Part shown: positions 54,644 through 64,000 of the stretch, one piece after another
How the letters are laid out: each line of letters starts with the position of its first letter
Position numbering within the stretch: the stretch's first letter is position 1
Source: Anadara kagoshimensis
Lineage: Eukaryota; Mollusca; Bivalvia; Arcoida; Arcidae
NCBI GenBank assembly: GCA_021292105.1
Contig: CM037869.1
Span: 42,389,990 to 42,453,989 of the forward strand
Length of the DNA: 64,000 nt
Direction of reading: 5' to 3'
The notes under the pieces: generated by a model
What the model was told of the DNA's origin: nothing
The model's database searches: none
What the model saw: the letters and a program-made list of their open reading frames with translations, nothing else
Program-made: the position numbers and the translations under genes

Positions 54644-55212
54644 ATATTAGGGTCTCCATGACGATGGAAGTAACTTTGACCATCCTTGATGGTTCCATAC
54701 ATGCATTTATTCGGATTGAACTATTTCCTACACGAATCCTTAATATTGGTCCAATGTGTGAATATTAAAACAGCCCCATGCTCATAGTCTGCACATTGCA
54801 CACTACATGAACCCGCTATGTTGTGTTGGGAGCAATGCAAGGTGAACATAACAACCTCCTTTCAGTTACCTGACAACTTCATATACCTGACACTACATTG
54901 ATGGAGACACTGAACTCCCTGTCTTTCTAATCTTTCGCGAATTTTAGTACTTTCAGTACTTTGATTAAAAAACTTGTAGAACAAACTGTTATTTTTCTAC
55001 ACTTTTCCCTATTTTTCAGAGCCTGAAAATTTCGATTTCCTATTAATCCTATGTTAAAATCCCGACATTTTTTTTTTTTACATTTTTGACGCTTTATAGC
55101 TAAAAAGTATAAAGGGGACCCCTATATTTTTTTTACATTTTCAGATACGCCTCAAAAATTTTTACAAGTATGGAAAAAATCAGTAACTTGTAGAATAGTG
55201 CCCATTTGTACC
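54644..55212. other. Spacer, no gene seen
   Basis: T-rich tracts; no frame of interest. Confidence 0.45.
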
Positions 55213-55253
55213 ACTTGACTTAATGTTCAACTTTCGACTGGCATGTACTGTAG
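55213..55253 (-). mobile_element. MITE-C right-end fragment
   Basis: GTACCACTTGACTTAATG to TTCGACTGGCATGTACTGTA. Confidence 0.7.
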
Positions 55254-55274
55254 CAGCTGATAAAAATGTCGAGA

Positions 55275-55491
55275 TACAGTACAGACCTGTCGAAAGATTA
55301 ACACTGAGCTAACGAAAAGGAGTCGAGTTGGGTTGCCGAATGGCTATAAGATATGAATAGGAAGTAGCCAGTTGAAAGGTGGCAGCTGTCAAAATGCTGT
55401 CTATATATAGGAAGCGAGGGATCGAGATTAGCTGCCAATTTGGCACTAATTCGCTAGCTTAGTGTTAAACTTCTAACAGGCCGGTACCGTA
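55275..55491. mobile_element. MITE-C, complete
   Basis: TACAGTACAGACCTGTCG to CTAACAGGCCGGTACCGTA; one of the best full copies. Confidence 0.9.
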
Positions 55492-55855
55492 CAATATATA
55501 GCTAATATAACGAGGAACCAATCAAAACTTAGTTTAGAATGTGAGAAAATAAATTTTTTTGTCGTTGGCCTTAACTGGTTCACCCGTTGGCATTAATCTT
55601 AGCCTCTACTGTATTTCCACAAATTCAGTGCACATGGTAAATGCAAGAATAAAGTCGTATTTTCCAACAAACTCATAAAAAATTGTCAAAACGTAATACA
55701 ATATATACATGAAAAAGTGAACTTAATTCTGTACATAGAGCAATTTTTTAACTCTTTAACAAAACAACAATTATGACTATGTCAAAATTATCCCTTCTGT
55801 ACCTTTTTGCTTGGAACAACTATTTATATAAACGTTATGTCATAATTGGAATATA
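55492..55855. other. Spacer, nothing recognised
   Basis: AT-rich, no frame. Confidence 0.45.
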
Positions 55856-56189
55856 CCACTGAGGTAGCTCAGTTGGTAGAGTGCTCGCTCCGTAAGTGGG
55901 AGGTCGTGGGTTCGATCCCCGGCCGGGTTTGACCCAAGGCTTGAAAGTGGGTAGTGACTGTTCTTTCTCCAAGCACTCGGCATTGCGAAATGAAAGTCAC
56001 GGTTCTTTTGGATGGGAACTTAGAATAAACGAGGTGGGCTTTGCACGCTAAAGAACCCTGCTGTATAATGCCATCGCAACGCACAGGCAAAATTTCTGCA
56101 CCTTCGCCTATAGCTGGCGACGTCTCGATATAAGTAAAATATTCTTGACTGTGACGTTAAACACCATTACTCACTCACTCACTCACTCA
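55856..56189 (+). mobile_element. SINE-A copy 16, well preserved
   Basis: Head GGTAGCTCAGTTGGTAGAG, box B GGTTCGATCCC, (ACTC)n tail of 5-6 units. Confidence 0.95.
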
Positions 56190-57857
56190 TAATTGGAATA
56201 TTCATGATGATCATACCTGGAAAAAACCCGAACAACAATGACCTACCTGACCCTAAATGCCCTATTGTAACTTTGAATGAGGCCCAATTGGTGTATAAAC
56301 ATGATCAAATTTCCAAACTTTTCGAAAAAATGTCTCTATGTACAAGAGAACTGAACAATAATGTTTTTAATTTGGTTAGGTCAGTGCATTTTAAATACAT
56401 ATTTATTGAAAGTTTAAGAAAACATTTTCAATTAAAAGAAATATATAATACAAACCATGTGCACTCAATTTATGGAAATACAGTAGTCAGCTATATTGTG
56501 ATGTCCAGCATTTCGACAGCTGATACATGTATCAATTCAGCTTCTAGATATCGATATATATATATGGGCCATGACTCGGAGTCCGAGTTTCAAACCCCTT
56601 TTCATTAGTTTAGCGTTTAACTTTTGACCGGCCTGTACGGTATGCATCTATATATATATCACACCCGTTTAAATGACCTATTTATTTGGAATCGAAATTC
56701 CCATGTCTATATATAGAATGTATTTCGCAGAAACTCAAAACGACGCCATACTGGATAAATAATATATCGTGAACGTATACGTAAGTAAAAACTATAATAA
56801 TAATAATATTATTAATAATAATTTTGACAAAACATAAATGTTCAACATTAGGATCATATAAAACATTTTTTGAAAATACGATTCGCTTCAAAATTTGAAC
56901 AGATTCAGTAATTATTACAATCACTTGGTTGGTATCCCTGCTGGTGTAATAAACACCCCCCTCCCCGAGAATAATACCGTTAACCCAGGAGGCAATACTA
57001 AATATTGGTTATGAAATTTTCTGCTTCCTGAATTTTTTAACGAAGTGGTTATTGCCCCGTACAAATGTGTTTTATATTATACTCGTATTTTATAGTATAC
57101 TTCGACTGTATTTCACAAAAACAGGAGAAAAGGGAAATCTAGTGAACGAATTCGTTTTAGTTTCATTTTCATTGCCTTATTTCGTATCATTTCTAAATCA
57201 CTTTCACATTTTTTCACAATTAAGATATTTCAAGGAGTTAGTATTTTCTGCTTAAATCTAAGTTTTTGACTCCACCTCTTATGACAAACCTAACCATTAT
57301 TACTATGGGCTCCATTCAAAGTTTAAAAGGTGTTACAGATGATTGACTTAAAGACTGGACAGCAGTTTGATGACAACATAATTAGGCCAAGGGAAAATAA
57401 ACACTTGTGTATATGGTTATAGAGAGATTACAAATGATCCCACAATTGTCAAGTAAATTGCAAAATTACTTGCATTTGAAGTGAATACAATTTATACATG
57501 TTTCTTATGTAACTAAAAATCCGAAAGCACGCACTGTCGCCATTAACATAAATAATTCGACAATATTCAAATTAAGTGGCGAACCCAAAACACCCCGAAC
57601 AGCACGAACGCGTGGGTCTATAGTATCTTTTGGAATGGAGGAGAATTTTGGATCAAAAGATGCCGTTAACACAAAGAAATCAACAGATTTAGAGCAGTTA
57701 AACGACAAAAAATATTTAAAAGAGATCGAAAGCTTTACCGACTTGATGAATGTTTCCATTTTAGATCATTTAACACTTAAATTGGAATTTAAAGTGTTAC
57801 AATTTCAGTGGATATGGGATTATACGGACCTGACCAAAGTAATTTTAATATTTTGCC
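56190..57857. other. Intergenic or intronic stretch, no gene supported
   Basis: Contains a MITE-C right end (56605-56642, TTGACCGGCCTGTACGGTA). Frames at 56204 (134 residues) and 57635 (83 residues) have no domain and no usable splice donor in a matching phase. Confidence 0.45.
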
Positions 57858-58117
57858 CAGGACCCGGTTTCACAAACATTTCTTAGCTAAGATTTTCCTT
57901 AACTTAAATCTTGCAAAATTTGAATCCTTAAAATTTTGTTAATTTTGAAAATATTCACGATTTTTAGGTATCGACCTTAAGATATTTTCTAGATTAAAAC
58001 ATTTGCATTTAGTTTTGACAAAAATGTTCATTAGTAGTTCTAAAAATGATTAGCAAAATTTGCTAAATTTAAGTGTAGGAAAATCTTAGCTAAGGAATGT
58101 TTGTGAAACCGGGGCCT
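57858..58117. mobile_element. MITE-E, complete single copy
   Basis: AGGACCCGGTTTCACAAAC to TTTGTGAAACCGGGGCC. Confidence 0.88.
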
Positions 58118-58154
58118 GTGATGCTATTGTCAGAATGGTCAAACTAATGTACGC

Positions 58155-58378
58155 CCATGTAACCATGGGTGGTAGTGTGTATTATGCGTATGTCTGCTTT
58201 GTAACAGCTTGCACTCAAGACGACTATTAGGTCCTTAGTTAACCGAACAGCAGTTGCAGACATTGCAAACCCATAATCCGGGTATTCAGCCTCAATGTAA
58301 AATGTGACAAGCTCCGACCAGGAATCGATCCCACGACCTTCAGATCTGCAGCCTCTACGAACTGGGCTACGTATTTCC
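58155..58378 (-). mobile_element. tRNA-headed SINE, fourth type
   Basis: Minus strand shows ACGTAGCCCAGTTCGTAGAG (box A-like) and GTGGGATCGATTCCTGG (box B-like), then a body unlike SINE-A/B. Confidence 0.7.
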
Positions 58379-58419
58379 ACTATCATTTATGTTTGTTGAA
58401 AATATTTATTATTTTTCAG

Positions 58420-58465
58420 ATTTTATTGCTATTGTTAGTGCGAGCATTTTAGACGACAATGCCAA
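58420..58465 (+). CDS. Possible small exon
   Basis: A good acceptor (TTATTTTTCAG) and a consensus donor (GTAAGT) enclose 46 bp with one open frame (FIAIVSASILDDNA). It enters in phase 1 and leaves in phase 2, which does not match the next exon at 60021 (phase 1). If real, an exon is missing between them or it belongs elsewhere. Confidence 0.28.
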
Positions 58466-58469
58466 GTAA

Positions 58470-58920
58470 GTATTGATAATAAGATTTTACCATTTCCGCG
58501 TATTCTGATTGGCTTAAAAGTTACGGTTATTTCCTCATAGACCTGTTTTTTTACGAAGACCCGCCCACGACACTTTCACGCATTCTGATTGGCTTAAGTT
58601 AGAGTTATTTCCTAATACACTTGTTTTATTTTACCACGACCCACCCACGTCATTTTTTACGCATTCGGATCGGCTTAATAGATAGTTTATTTAATCAAAG
58701 GTCTATTTTTACCAAGACCCGCCCACTACATTTTCACACATTCTGAGTGGCAAGAAAGTTACGGTTATTTCTCCATAAACCATGATTTTGTGCAATATGG
58801 CTGCCTGATATTAAATTCATGCGCACAATTCAATCTTGTTAACATTGAGGCAATTTGTTTGATAAACATTTAATATTTGCACAATATCTTGTACGTTGGT
58901 CTCTTTATTATGCTATTATA
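58470..58920. repeat. ~95-bp diverged tandem repeat
   Basis: ATTCTGATTGGCTTAA, GTTATTTCCTCATAGACC and GACCCGCCCAC recur four times (58500-58780). No gene. Confidence 0.65.
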
Positions 58921-59165
58921 CCTCCGCAAACGAAGTTTTTAGGGGGTATATAGGAATCGCACTGTCTGTCCGTCTGGTTGTCCGCCCCAATACCGTGTCC
59001 GCTCCATATGTTCCATGTCTATAGATGGATTTTGCTCAATCTTGACACAAATGTAAATCAACATAGACAATGTATCGCATACCAAATGTATGTGTATAGG
59101 TCAAAGGTCAAGGTCAGGAGGTCAATGTTGGGTCAGAAGGCATTTGATTCCAAAGAGACAGCTCT
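58921..59165 (+). repeat. Dispersed repeat (CCTCCGCAAACGAAG type)
   Basis: CCTCCGCAAACGAAGTTTTT and GGGGGTATATAGGAATCG at the start, GTCAAAGGTCAAGGTCAGG and a TCCAAAGAGACAGCTCTAG end. I recall it as common in molluscs; class unknown. Confidence 0.6.
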
Positions 59166-59467
59166 AGTTTTATCATATGTATTGCGTTTAAGTTTTGTTT
59201 GGTCTATTGAGATATAACTTAAACGAGGACTGTGTAATTTTTTACATAAGCCCGCTACGCTACGCAGGGTTTATACAAAATGCAGAATCTTCATTCAAGG
59301 TATTTCTCAAGAGACAGTTCCAGTTTAATCATATGTATTGCGTTTAAGTTTTGTTTGGTCTATTGAGATATAACTTAAACGAGGACTGTGTAATTTTTTA
59401 CATAAGCCCGCTACGCTACGCAGGGTTTATACAAAATGCAGAATCTTCATTCAAGGTATTTCTCAAT
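59156..59467. repeat. ~155-bp tandem duplication
   Basis: GAGACAGCTCTAGTTTTATC to ATTCAAGGTATTTCTCAA is repeated from 59312. Both contain CCCGCTACGCTACGCAGGG. Confidence 0.93.
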
Positions 59468-59589
59468 AGACTGAGGCAATGCTTAAATGTCATCTGTTAA
59501 TTATTGTGTTTTCCACACTTGGCGTAAGTCATCTACTTCAGATATGGCACGGAAACACAGATTAACTTATCATTATCTCGAGAAAATGA

Positions 59590-59847
59590 TATACTATCCT
59601 GAGGGAACGAGATAGTATCTTGAGGGAACAAGTTACTATCTTGAAGGAACGAGATACTAACTTGAGAGAACGAGATACTAACTTGAGAGAACGAGATGAC
59701 TATCTTGAGGGAACAAGTTACTATCTTGAGGGAACAAGTTACTATCTTGAGGGAACGAGATACTTACTTGAGGGAACGGAATACTATCTTGAGGGAACGA
59801 GATAGCTATCTTGAGGGAACGAGATACTAACTTGAGAGAACGAGATA
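59590..59847. repeat. 21-bp minisatellite (~12 units)
   Basis: Unit TTGAGGGAACGAGATACTAT plus C, with GAGAGAACG and CAAGTTAC variants. The 61-residue frame over it is incidental. Confidence 0.93.
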
Positions 59848-60020
59848 ACAAAATTCACATTACCTTATTCAGCCTTATTAGGATTGTTATGTTCGAGCAA
59901 TTGACTTTATGTAGGTTGGTTGGTTTTAGAATTTGTACATACGTTATCTAGGGTTAAAGAAAAAAGTTGTGCTTTTTATAAAGTGTTAAATGTTGCATAT
60001 TATATCCGTTTTACACAAAG

Positions 60021-60317
60021 GTATCGAAGGCAAACTATTGGAACAAGACATGGTACAAAGAATATGCGGACAATTTGACCCAGCAATACCAGCGACTTGG
60101 CGTCAATTTTGCATATTGATAACACCATACATTGAAAGAGAAACCATGAAAAAGTTGAAAAGTTTCAGGACCGTATTCGAGAATTTTAGGGACAACAATT
60201 TGATAACTTTAGGCTATTATGAGCGATTGACCAAAATAGTTGGAGATATTCATGCCCCTTGTGGAAGACTCATGACAAGTATGCAGGAACAAATAGAACA
60301 AAAATTGGACGAAACGG
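60021..60317 (+). CDS. Exon with a death-fold (death-effector-like) module
   Basis: 297 bp, acceptor ...TTTTACACAAAG, donor GTATGT at 60318, phase 1 in and out. The ~99-residue all-helical peptide (LLEQDMVQRICGQF, TMKKLKSFRTVFENF, NNLITLGYYERLTKIVGDIH) follows the spacing seen in death-effector domains, where an F..F/L helix is followed by a turn, a (G)(N)Y..L helix and a closing helix. A whole domain on one phase-1 exon suits domain shuffling in apoptosis or innate-immune adaptor genes of molluscs. Fold assignment is by eye; a death domain or unrelated helical domain is possible. The exon itself is well supported, because joining phase 1 to 62804 and 63933 keeps one frame open. Confidence 0.6.
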
Positions 60318-61061
60318 GTATGTTAAAAATTTTCTTTTTATCTAACTGTCCTGTTACACTATGGTAACTAAGTTTGTAGAGTGTACTCTAAAGGAAAAAA
60401 AATGTCGTGTATGAAAGAACAATAGAATCTACCTCTGCCTTGTAGTGGAGACAATTCCAAAAGGAAATATCAACGTTAGAGATTATATTTTATATTATAA
60501 GCCTCAGCCAAAAAAAGGCTCTAATCAATTGAGATTCATTGGTCATAACAATTTGTGACGTCATTTATCGCGAGTACAAAGTCCAAAGTAACGATAAAAA
60601 GCTTTAAAAAGAAATATACTGGATATGGAAGACTAAGTCTGGAAAAATAAAGAACCTCTTTCCTTAAGTTAAGATTGCTATGTTTCCACTACAAAGCAGG
60701 GGATGTTTATACATATTCCCATCCTAGGGTTGGATCCCTTTTCCCACTTCTGATGTTACAATCATATATTTACAACATGACTGTATCTCTCTTCGATGAA
60801 ACATACAGAAGCAATTGTATTTCAATTCCCGTTGAAAGACAATAGGGGTTATGACCCTTAATGTGTATCAATTTTCCCGCAATATTACGTCATGTCCCGC
60901 ACAGGGGGTCACGTGATCACATGAGATACGCCGATCTCACATGGCTAAAAACTCTATCTCACACGAGCAAATATGGAAAAAATAGCGCCAAGGTAAAAAA
61001 TATTTATTAAAAAAAAAGAATTGTAAATATAAGAAATGCATTTCTGCTCAATGTATTTTAA

Positions 61062-61152
61062 GGGGTAATGACAGGTAGTGTGGCGCATGGCAAATTCAAA
61101 GCCCTTCATCGAATTTGGCAAGCGCCACACTATCTTTCATTACCCCTTGAAA
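61062..61152. repeat. Short foldback (27-bp arms)
   Basis: AAGGGGTAATGACAGGTAGT with GTGGCGC is mirrored by GCGCCACACTATCTTTCATT with ACCCCTT. Confidence 0.88.
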
Positions 61153-61264
61153 TATCATGATTAGAATATCACCTGTGGCCGTTACAGAGGACGCTTACAA
61201 CTAGAAGCGAATGAAACAGACTGAGCAAGAAGAAAAGATATTCTTCCATCTTTCTATGTTTGAG

Positions 61265-61735
61265 ATTAATAGAATCTTACACCAGTACCAGGGTAAGATA
61301 GAGATTTCTTGCACCCCAGATAGAAAAATCCATAAAATGAGAGGTTCAAGATATCTCCATCTTGTACCCCCCTGTGCAAGATAGCCTACACGCCGTTTTT
61401 TCCGCAAAAATTTTAGGTGTATCAAAGGTTGAAAATGGTTTTAAATTGAAAAATTGTACTTTTTGACGCAAGAAATAGAATCAATCACAACTTGTAGTGC
61501 CAGATAAGGAAATCTCAACCCTCGGCAAGCCTCGTTCTGGACCAAATATATTAGAACTCGGGTTGTAATTTCCCTATCTGGCACCACAAGTTGTGATAGA
61601 TTCGATTAATCTCAAACAAGGATGAATATTTTACTGTCCAGAACAAGCTTTAGCGAGTTCTGGACATTGAAAATATTCATCCGAGTTTGAGATATCTCAT
61701 TCTTACTCTGTCACTGGTGTAGGATTCTTTTTCTC
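61265..61735. repeat. Nested inverted repeats
   Basis: Outer arms AGAATCTTACACCAGTACCA and TCACTGGTGTAGGATTCT enclose an inner foldback (61484-61602: ATCACAACTTGTAGTGCCAG with GGAAATCTCAACCC mirrored by GGGTTGTAATTTCCC with CACCACAAGTTGTGAT). This looks like one MITE inserted in another. Confidence 0.75.
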
Positions 61736-62146
61736 ACACATTTTCTGAAACATTATTTGTAAAATCAAATGTTCAGTTTTCATGTCACCATCCATGCCTG
61801 CTGGAAATGACGTAAACAATTATTGTTGACATTCTCACGTAAAATGATTATGACGTCATCAATTAAGCGTGTGTAAGTGATTGTGACGTTGAAAATATTG
61901 TTGGTTGACTTCGGAACTTTTCTCATGTTATTAAGTCCGCAAAACGATAAATCTAGAGCAGGTATACCTACGTGGGAAATTCAGCGTGTAGCCTGTCTCA
62001 ATCCTAGGGTGGGACAAGGAAATCCCACATGGGTAAAAACGTAGGATATCCATGACACAGGTTTTGCCATCGTCTGAGATATCTTCATTAATTTTCATTA
62101 CTAAGCCACAGTCACAGAAAAGCTTTGGCTTTCGTCCAACATAGGA

Positions 62147-62488
62147 CCATTGCGGTAGCTCAGTAAGTAGAGTGCTCGCTCCGTAAGTGGGAGGTAGTGG
62201 ATTTGATCCCCGACCGGGTCTCACTCTAGACTTGAAAGTGGGTAGTGACTGTTCTTTTGCCAAGCACTCGGCATTACGAAATGAAAGTCACTGTTCTTTC
62301 GGATGGTAACTTAAAATAAATGATGCCCGGTGTCAGAGCGGCCTGGCACTCTAAAGAACCCTGTTGTATAATGCCATCAGCGCAACGCAAAATTTCTGCA
62401 ACTTCGCCTATAGCTGGCGACGTCTCGATATAAGTGAAATATTTTGACTGGGACGTTAAACATCGTTACTCAACTCAACTCAATTCGT
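62147..62488 (+). mobile_element. SINE-A copy 17
   Basis: Direct full-length copy, ACCATTGCGGTAGCTCAGTA to CTCAACTCAACTCAATTCG. Confidence 0.92.
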
Positions 62489-62599
62489 CCGACATAGGTT
62501 TTATAATATAAGGACCGGCTGTGACTATTAATACTTTAGATATAATTGTCTAAATTTCCTGCAAGTTAAAATTTGAAATTTATCAAAAACTAAGGTATA

Positions 62600-62775
62600 C
62601 TCCCTCATGCAAAGCATTTCCTTAGCTTAATTTGGTAAAATATATTTTGGTCCTTGGGTAGATTTTCAACATCTTCAAAATAATTTTGGTTTCATAATTT
62701 TGATCCAAGCACTACTGATGAGGAATTGTATTCCGAAACGGCCGTATAGTGCTGTAAAATTAAAACTGGTATAAA
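62600..62775 (+). mobile_element. Hammerhead-ribozyme element (retrozyme-like), copy B
   Basis: ~170 bp, non-coding, homologous to 47621-47790. GGTATA occurs both just before the start (62594-62599) and at the end (62768-62773), as expected if the element derives from a circular monomer opened inside that motif. It lies in an intron in sense orientation. Confidence 0.8.
62708..62753 (+). ncRNA. Hammerhead ribozyme, copy B (core intact)
   Basis: Stem I AGCACTA (62708-62714) with TAGTGCT (62747-62753); core CTGATGA (62715-62721); stem II GGAAT/ATTCC with TGT loop (62722-62734); GAAA (62735-62738); stem III ACG/CGT around GC; UA at the site, predicted cleavage after A62746. All invariant positions agree with the hammerhead consensus. 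The two-nucleotide loop on a 3-bp stem III is the minimal form known from Penelope-like elements and retrozymes, where dimeric RNAs often fold better. Confidence 0.88.
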
Positions 62776-62803
62776 ATGTAATTAGTTTGGTATTAAATTT
62801 CAG

Positions 62804-62845
62804 ACAAAGAGGATATTCGAAAGTGCAAAGAGAACGCACCACAGG
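62804..62845 (+). CDS. Small exon (42 bp) of the death-fold-like gene
   Basis: Acceptor TTAAATTTCAG, donor GTAAGT (62846). Phase 1 on both sides; encodes KEDIRKCKENAPQ between shared codons. The frame continues from 60317 and into 63933. A linker exon with no domain. Confidence 0.6.
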
Positions 62846-63479
62846 GTAAGTGTTATCGACAAACACCACTTTAATTAATTTTGAAGTCAAGGAAATATAG
62901 CCTAACAAACTGTATTTGATATTACAAGCCCATAAAATTAACTATTAATTAACAACATGTCTTATTCATACAATACGTAAAAATCTGCTTCGCCAATAAT
63001 TTCACAAAAATGGTTGATCACATAGCGCTTCTGAAAATCCACTAGGCGGAATGCAAATAAATTTTTTTTTTCGATTACAAAATATGTTTTTTTGTATGGA
63101 AAAGTTGCTTTTGTGTGATAAAAATATTGTCAATAAAAGTATCTCACAAAATATACAAAAGCTACACATTTTTATTCGCCCGTTTCTCGTCTTGTAAGCT
63201 TAAGCTTTTCTTTGACGTGGTATGTTTACAAACAATCGGACGATAATGTCTAACGTGATGCAGCGAATGTCAGACAGACATGCTTGAGGTTTTATCGCAT
63301 GACCTAACTCGCTATGAAATGATAACAGAAATTTAAGATTCTGACTTAGATACCGTTCTCTGATACCAATCAACACTTGTCACAAAATAGTTTTGTTGAG
63401 GTAACAATCGACGATACTGATAAATTTATTGAAAGTATGAAATGTTAATTCATAAAATTATCATTAATCTGTTTTTTAA

Positions 63480-63567
63480 TATTGACCCAGTTATTTAGCC
63501 TCGGTGTTCTATATTAGCTCGAGGCCGAATATGACACACCTTGGCCAAATAACTGGGCCTGATCAAT
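63480..63567. repeat. Foldback element
   Basis: ATTGACCCAGTTATTTAGCC mirrored by GGCCAAATAACTGGGCCTGA; the inner TCGGTGT/ACACACC segment also pairs. Confidence 0.82.
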
Positions 63568-63578
63568 AATATGATAGT

Positions 63579-63777
63579 ATTGACACGCCCTCAATTTTCC
63601 GAGAAAGGCCCGGCATGCTTGAATTACACGCAGAAAGAATGAAAACTCGGCATGAATTGTGGCGTTTAATGACGTCACTGACACTAGTAGTCATAAGTTG
63701 CTGTGACGCTGTTTTGGTACCACCGTGATCGCGGTCATTGGCGGAACAATAAAGGCATGGCCGGCGTTACGTCAATT
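63579..63777. mobile_element. MITE-F, diverged
   Basis: ATTGACACGCCC (8 bp shorter at the left end) to GGCCGGCGTTACGTCAATT. Confidence 0.82.
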
Positions 63778-63932
63778 TTAATTCAGATGAGTAGTAAGAT
63801 AATGATGTCAAAAGAAAATTGATGGTTAAAGATTCATACAATTGGCAAGAATGCGTATAAATGCGTAGTTGAGGCTTAAAGGGGTTAACAAGATAATATA
63901 AATAAATTGTATTTGATTTATTTGTATTGCAG

Positions 63933-64000
63933 GAACTCTTTTGAGTAGTAAATCCGCTGCAGATTTAGAAGCTGTTATGGTCAAAAAATTGTCAGGAGAA
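63933..64000 (+). CDS. Exon of the death-fold-like gene, cut by window end
   Basis: Acceptor TTTGTATTGCAG, phase 1. The open frame (TLLSSKSAADLEAVMVKKL) continues past the window. The amphipathic sequence could be the start of a further domain. Confidence 0.58.

Larger units (their letters stand above)
60318..62803 (+). other. Intron carrying foldbacks, SINE-A and an active-looking hammerhead element
   Basis: GTATGT donor to TTAAATTTCAG acceptor. The stretch 60318-61060 shows nothing recognisable; 61741-62146 likewise. Confidence 0.58.
62846..63932 (+). other. Intron with a foldback and MITE-F
   Basis: GTAAGT donor to TTTGTATTGCAG acceptor. 62870-63470 has no recognised repeat. Confidence 0.55.

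Noticed and set aside
57635..57886. Candidate first exon (hydrophilic 83-residue frame)
   Set aside because: Runs into MITE-E; potential donors have the wrong phase for the downstream exon at 58420.

Overview
The window is repeat-rich, AT-rich eukaryotic (metazoan) DNA, most likely from a bivalve or related mollusc. This rests on spliceosomal GT..AG exons, a Ty3/gypsy-type LTR element, many tRNA-headed SINEs, dozens of short TIR elements (MITEs) with TA flanks, several minisatellites, and dispersed repeats that I recognise from bivalve assemblies. The species call is inference. No bacterial-style operons, rRNA or free-standing tRNA genes were seen.

Layout. 1-4430: 3' two-thirds of a Ty3/gypsy retrotransposon (RT, RNase H, integrase, chromodomain-like tail, polypurine tract, start of the 3' LTR), broken by one frameshift. 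4430-39500: no convincing host gene, but dense nested SINEs and MITEs plus tandem arrays. 39505-43939: a host-type gene for a single-pass membrane protein, with a signal-peptide exon, a 2.75-kb transposon-filled intron, and a TM/cytoplasmic-tail exon carrying one apparent -1 frameshift. 44350-46290: a foldback and a 67-bp satellite. 46500-51430: more repeats, a hammerhead-ribozyme element, and a ~1.7-kb satellite grown out of a MITE. 52262-52680: a decayed TTF-type zinc-finger fragment. 53239-54643: a long dispersed repeat. 60021-64000: phase-consistent exons of a gene with a death-fold-like module, running off the right edge.

The main find is a small (~165-170 bp) dispersed element carrying a type I hammerhead ribozyme. 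Copy B (62600-62775) folds with every core residue intact. It lies on the sense strand of an intron, with its predicted cleavage site 57 nt upstream of a 3' splice site. Copy A (47621-47790) is inserted in another repeat, with a possible 5-bp target duplication. Copy C (minus strand, around 7940-8020) is decayed, with a core A-to-C change. Size, short stem III and dispersal fit metazoan retrozymes.

A second theme is one MITE family (called MITE-C here: TA flanks, terminal CAGTACAG). It occurs about 25 times, has been the seed of three unrelated-looking minisatellites (units of 36, 42 and ~118-124 bp), and is repeatedly the landing site for SINE-A and other MITEs. Family names (SINE-A/B, MITE-C to F, elements G, H, J) are local labels for this report.
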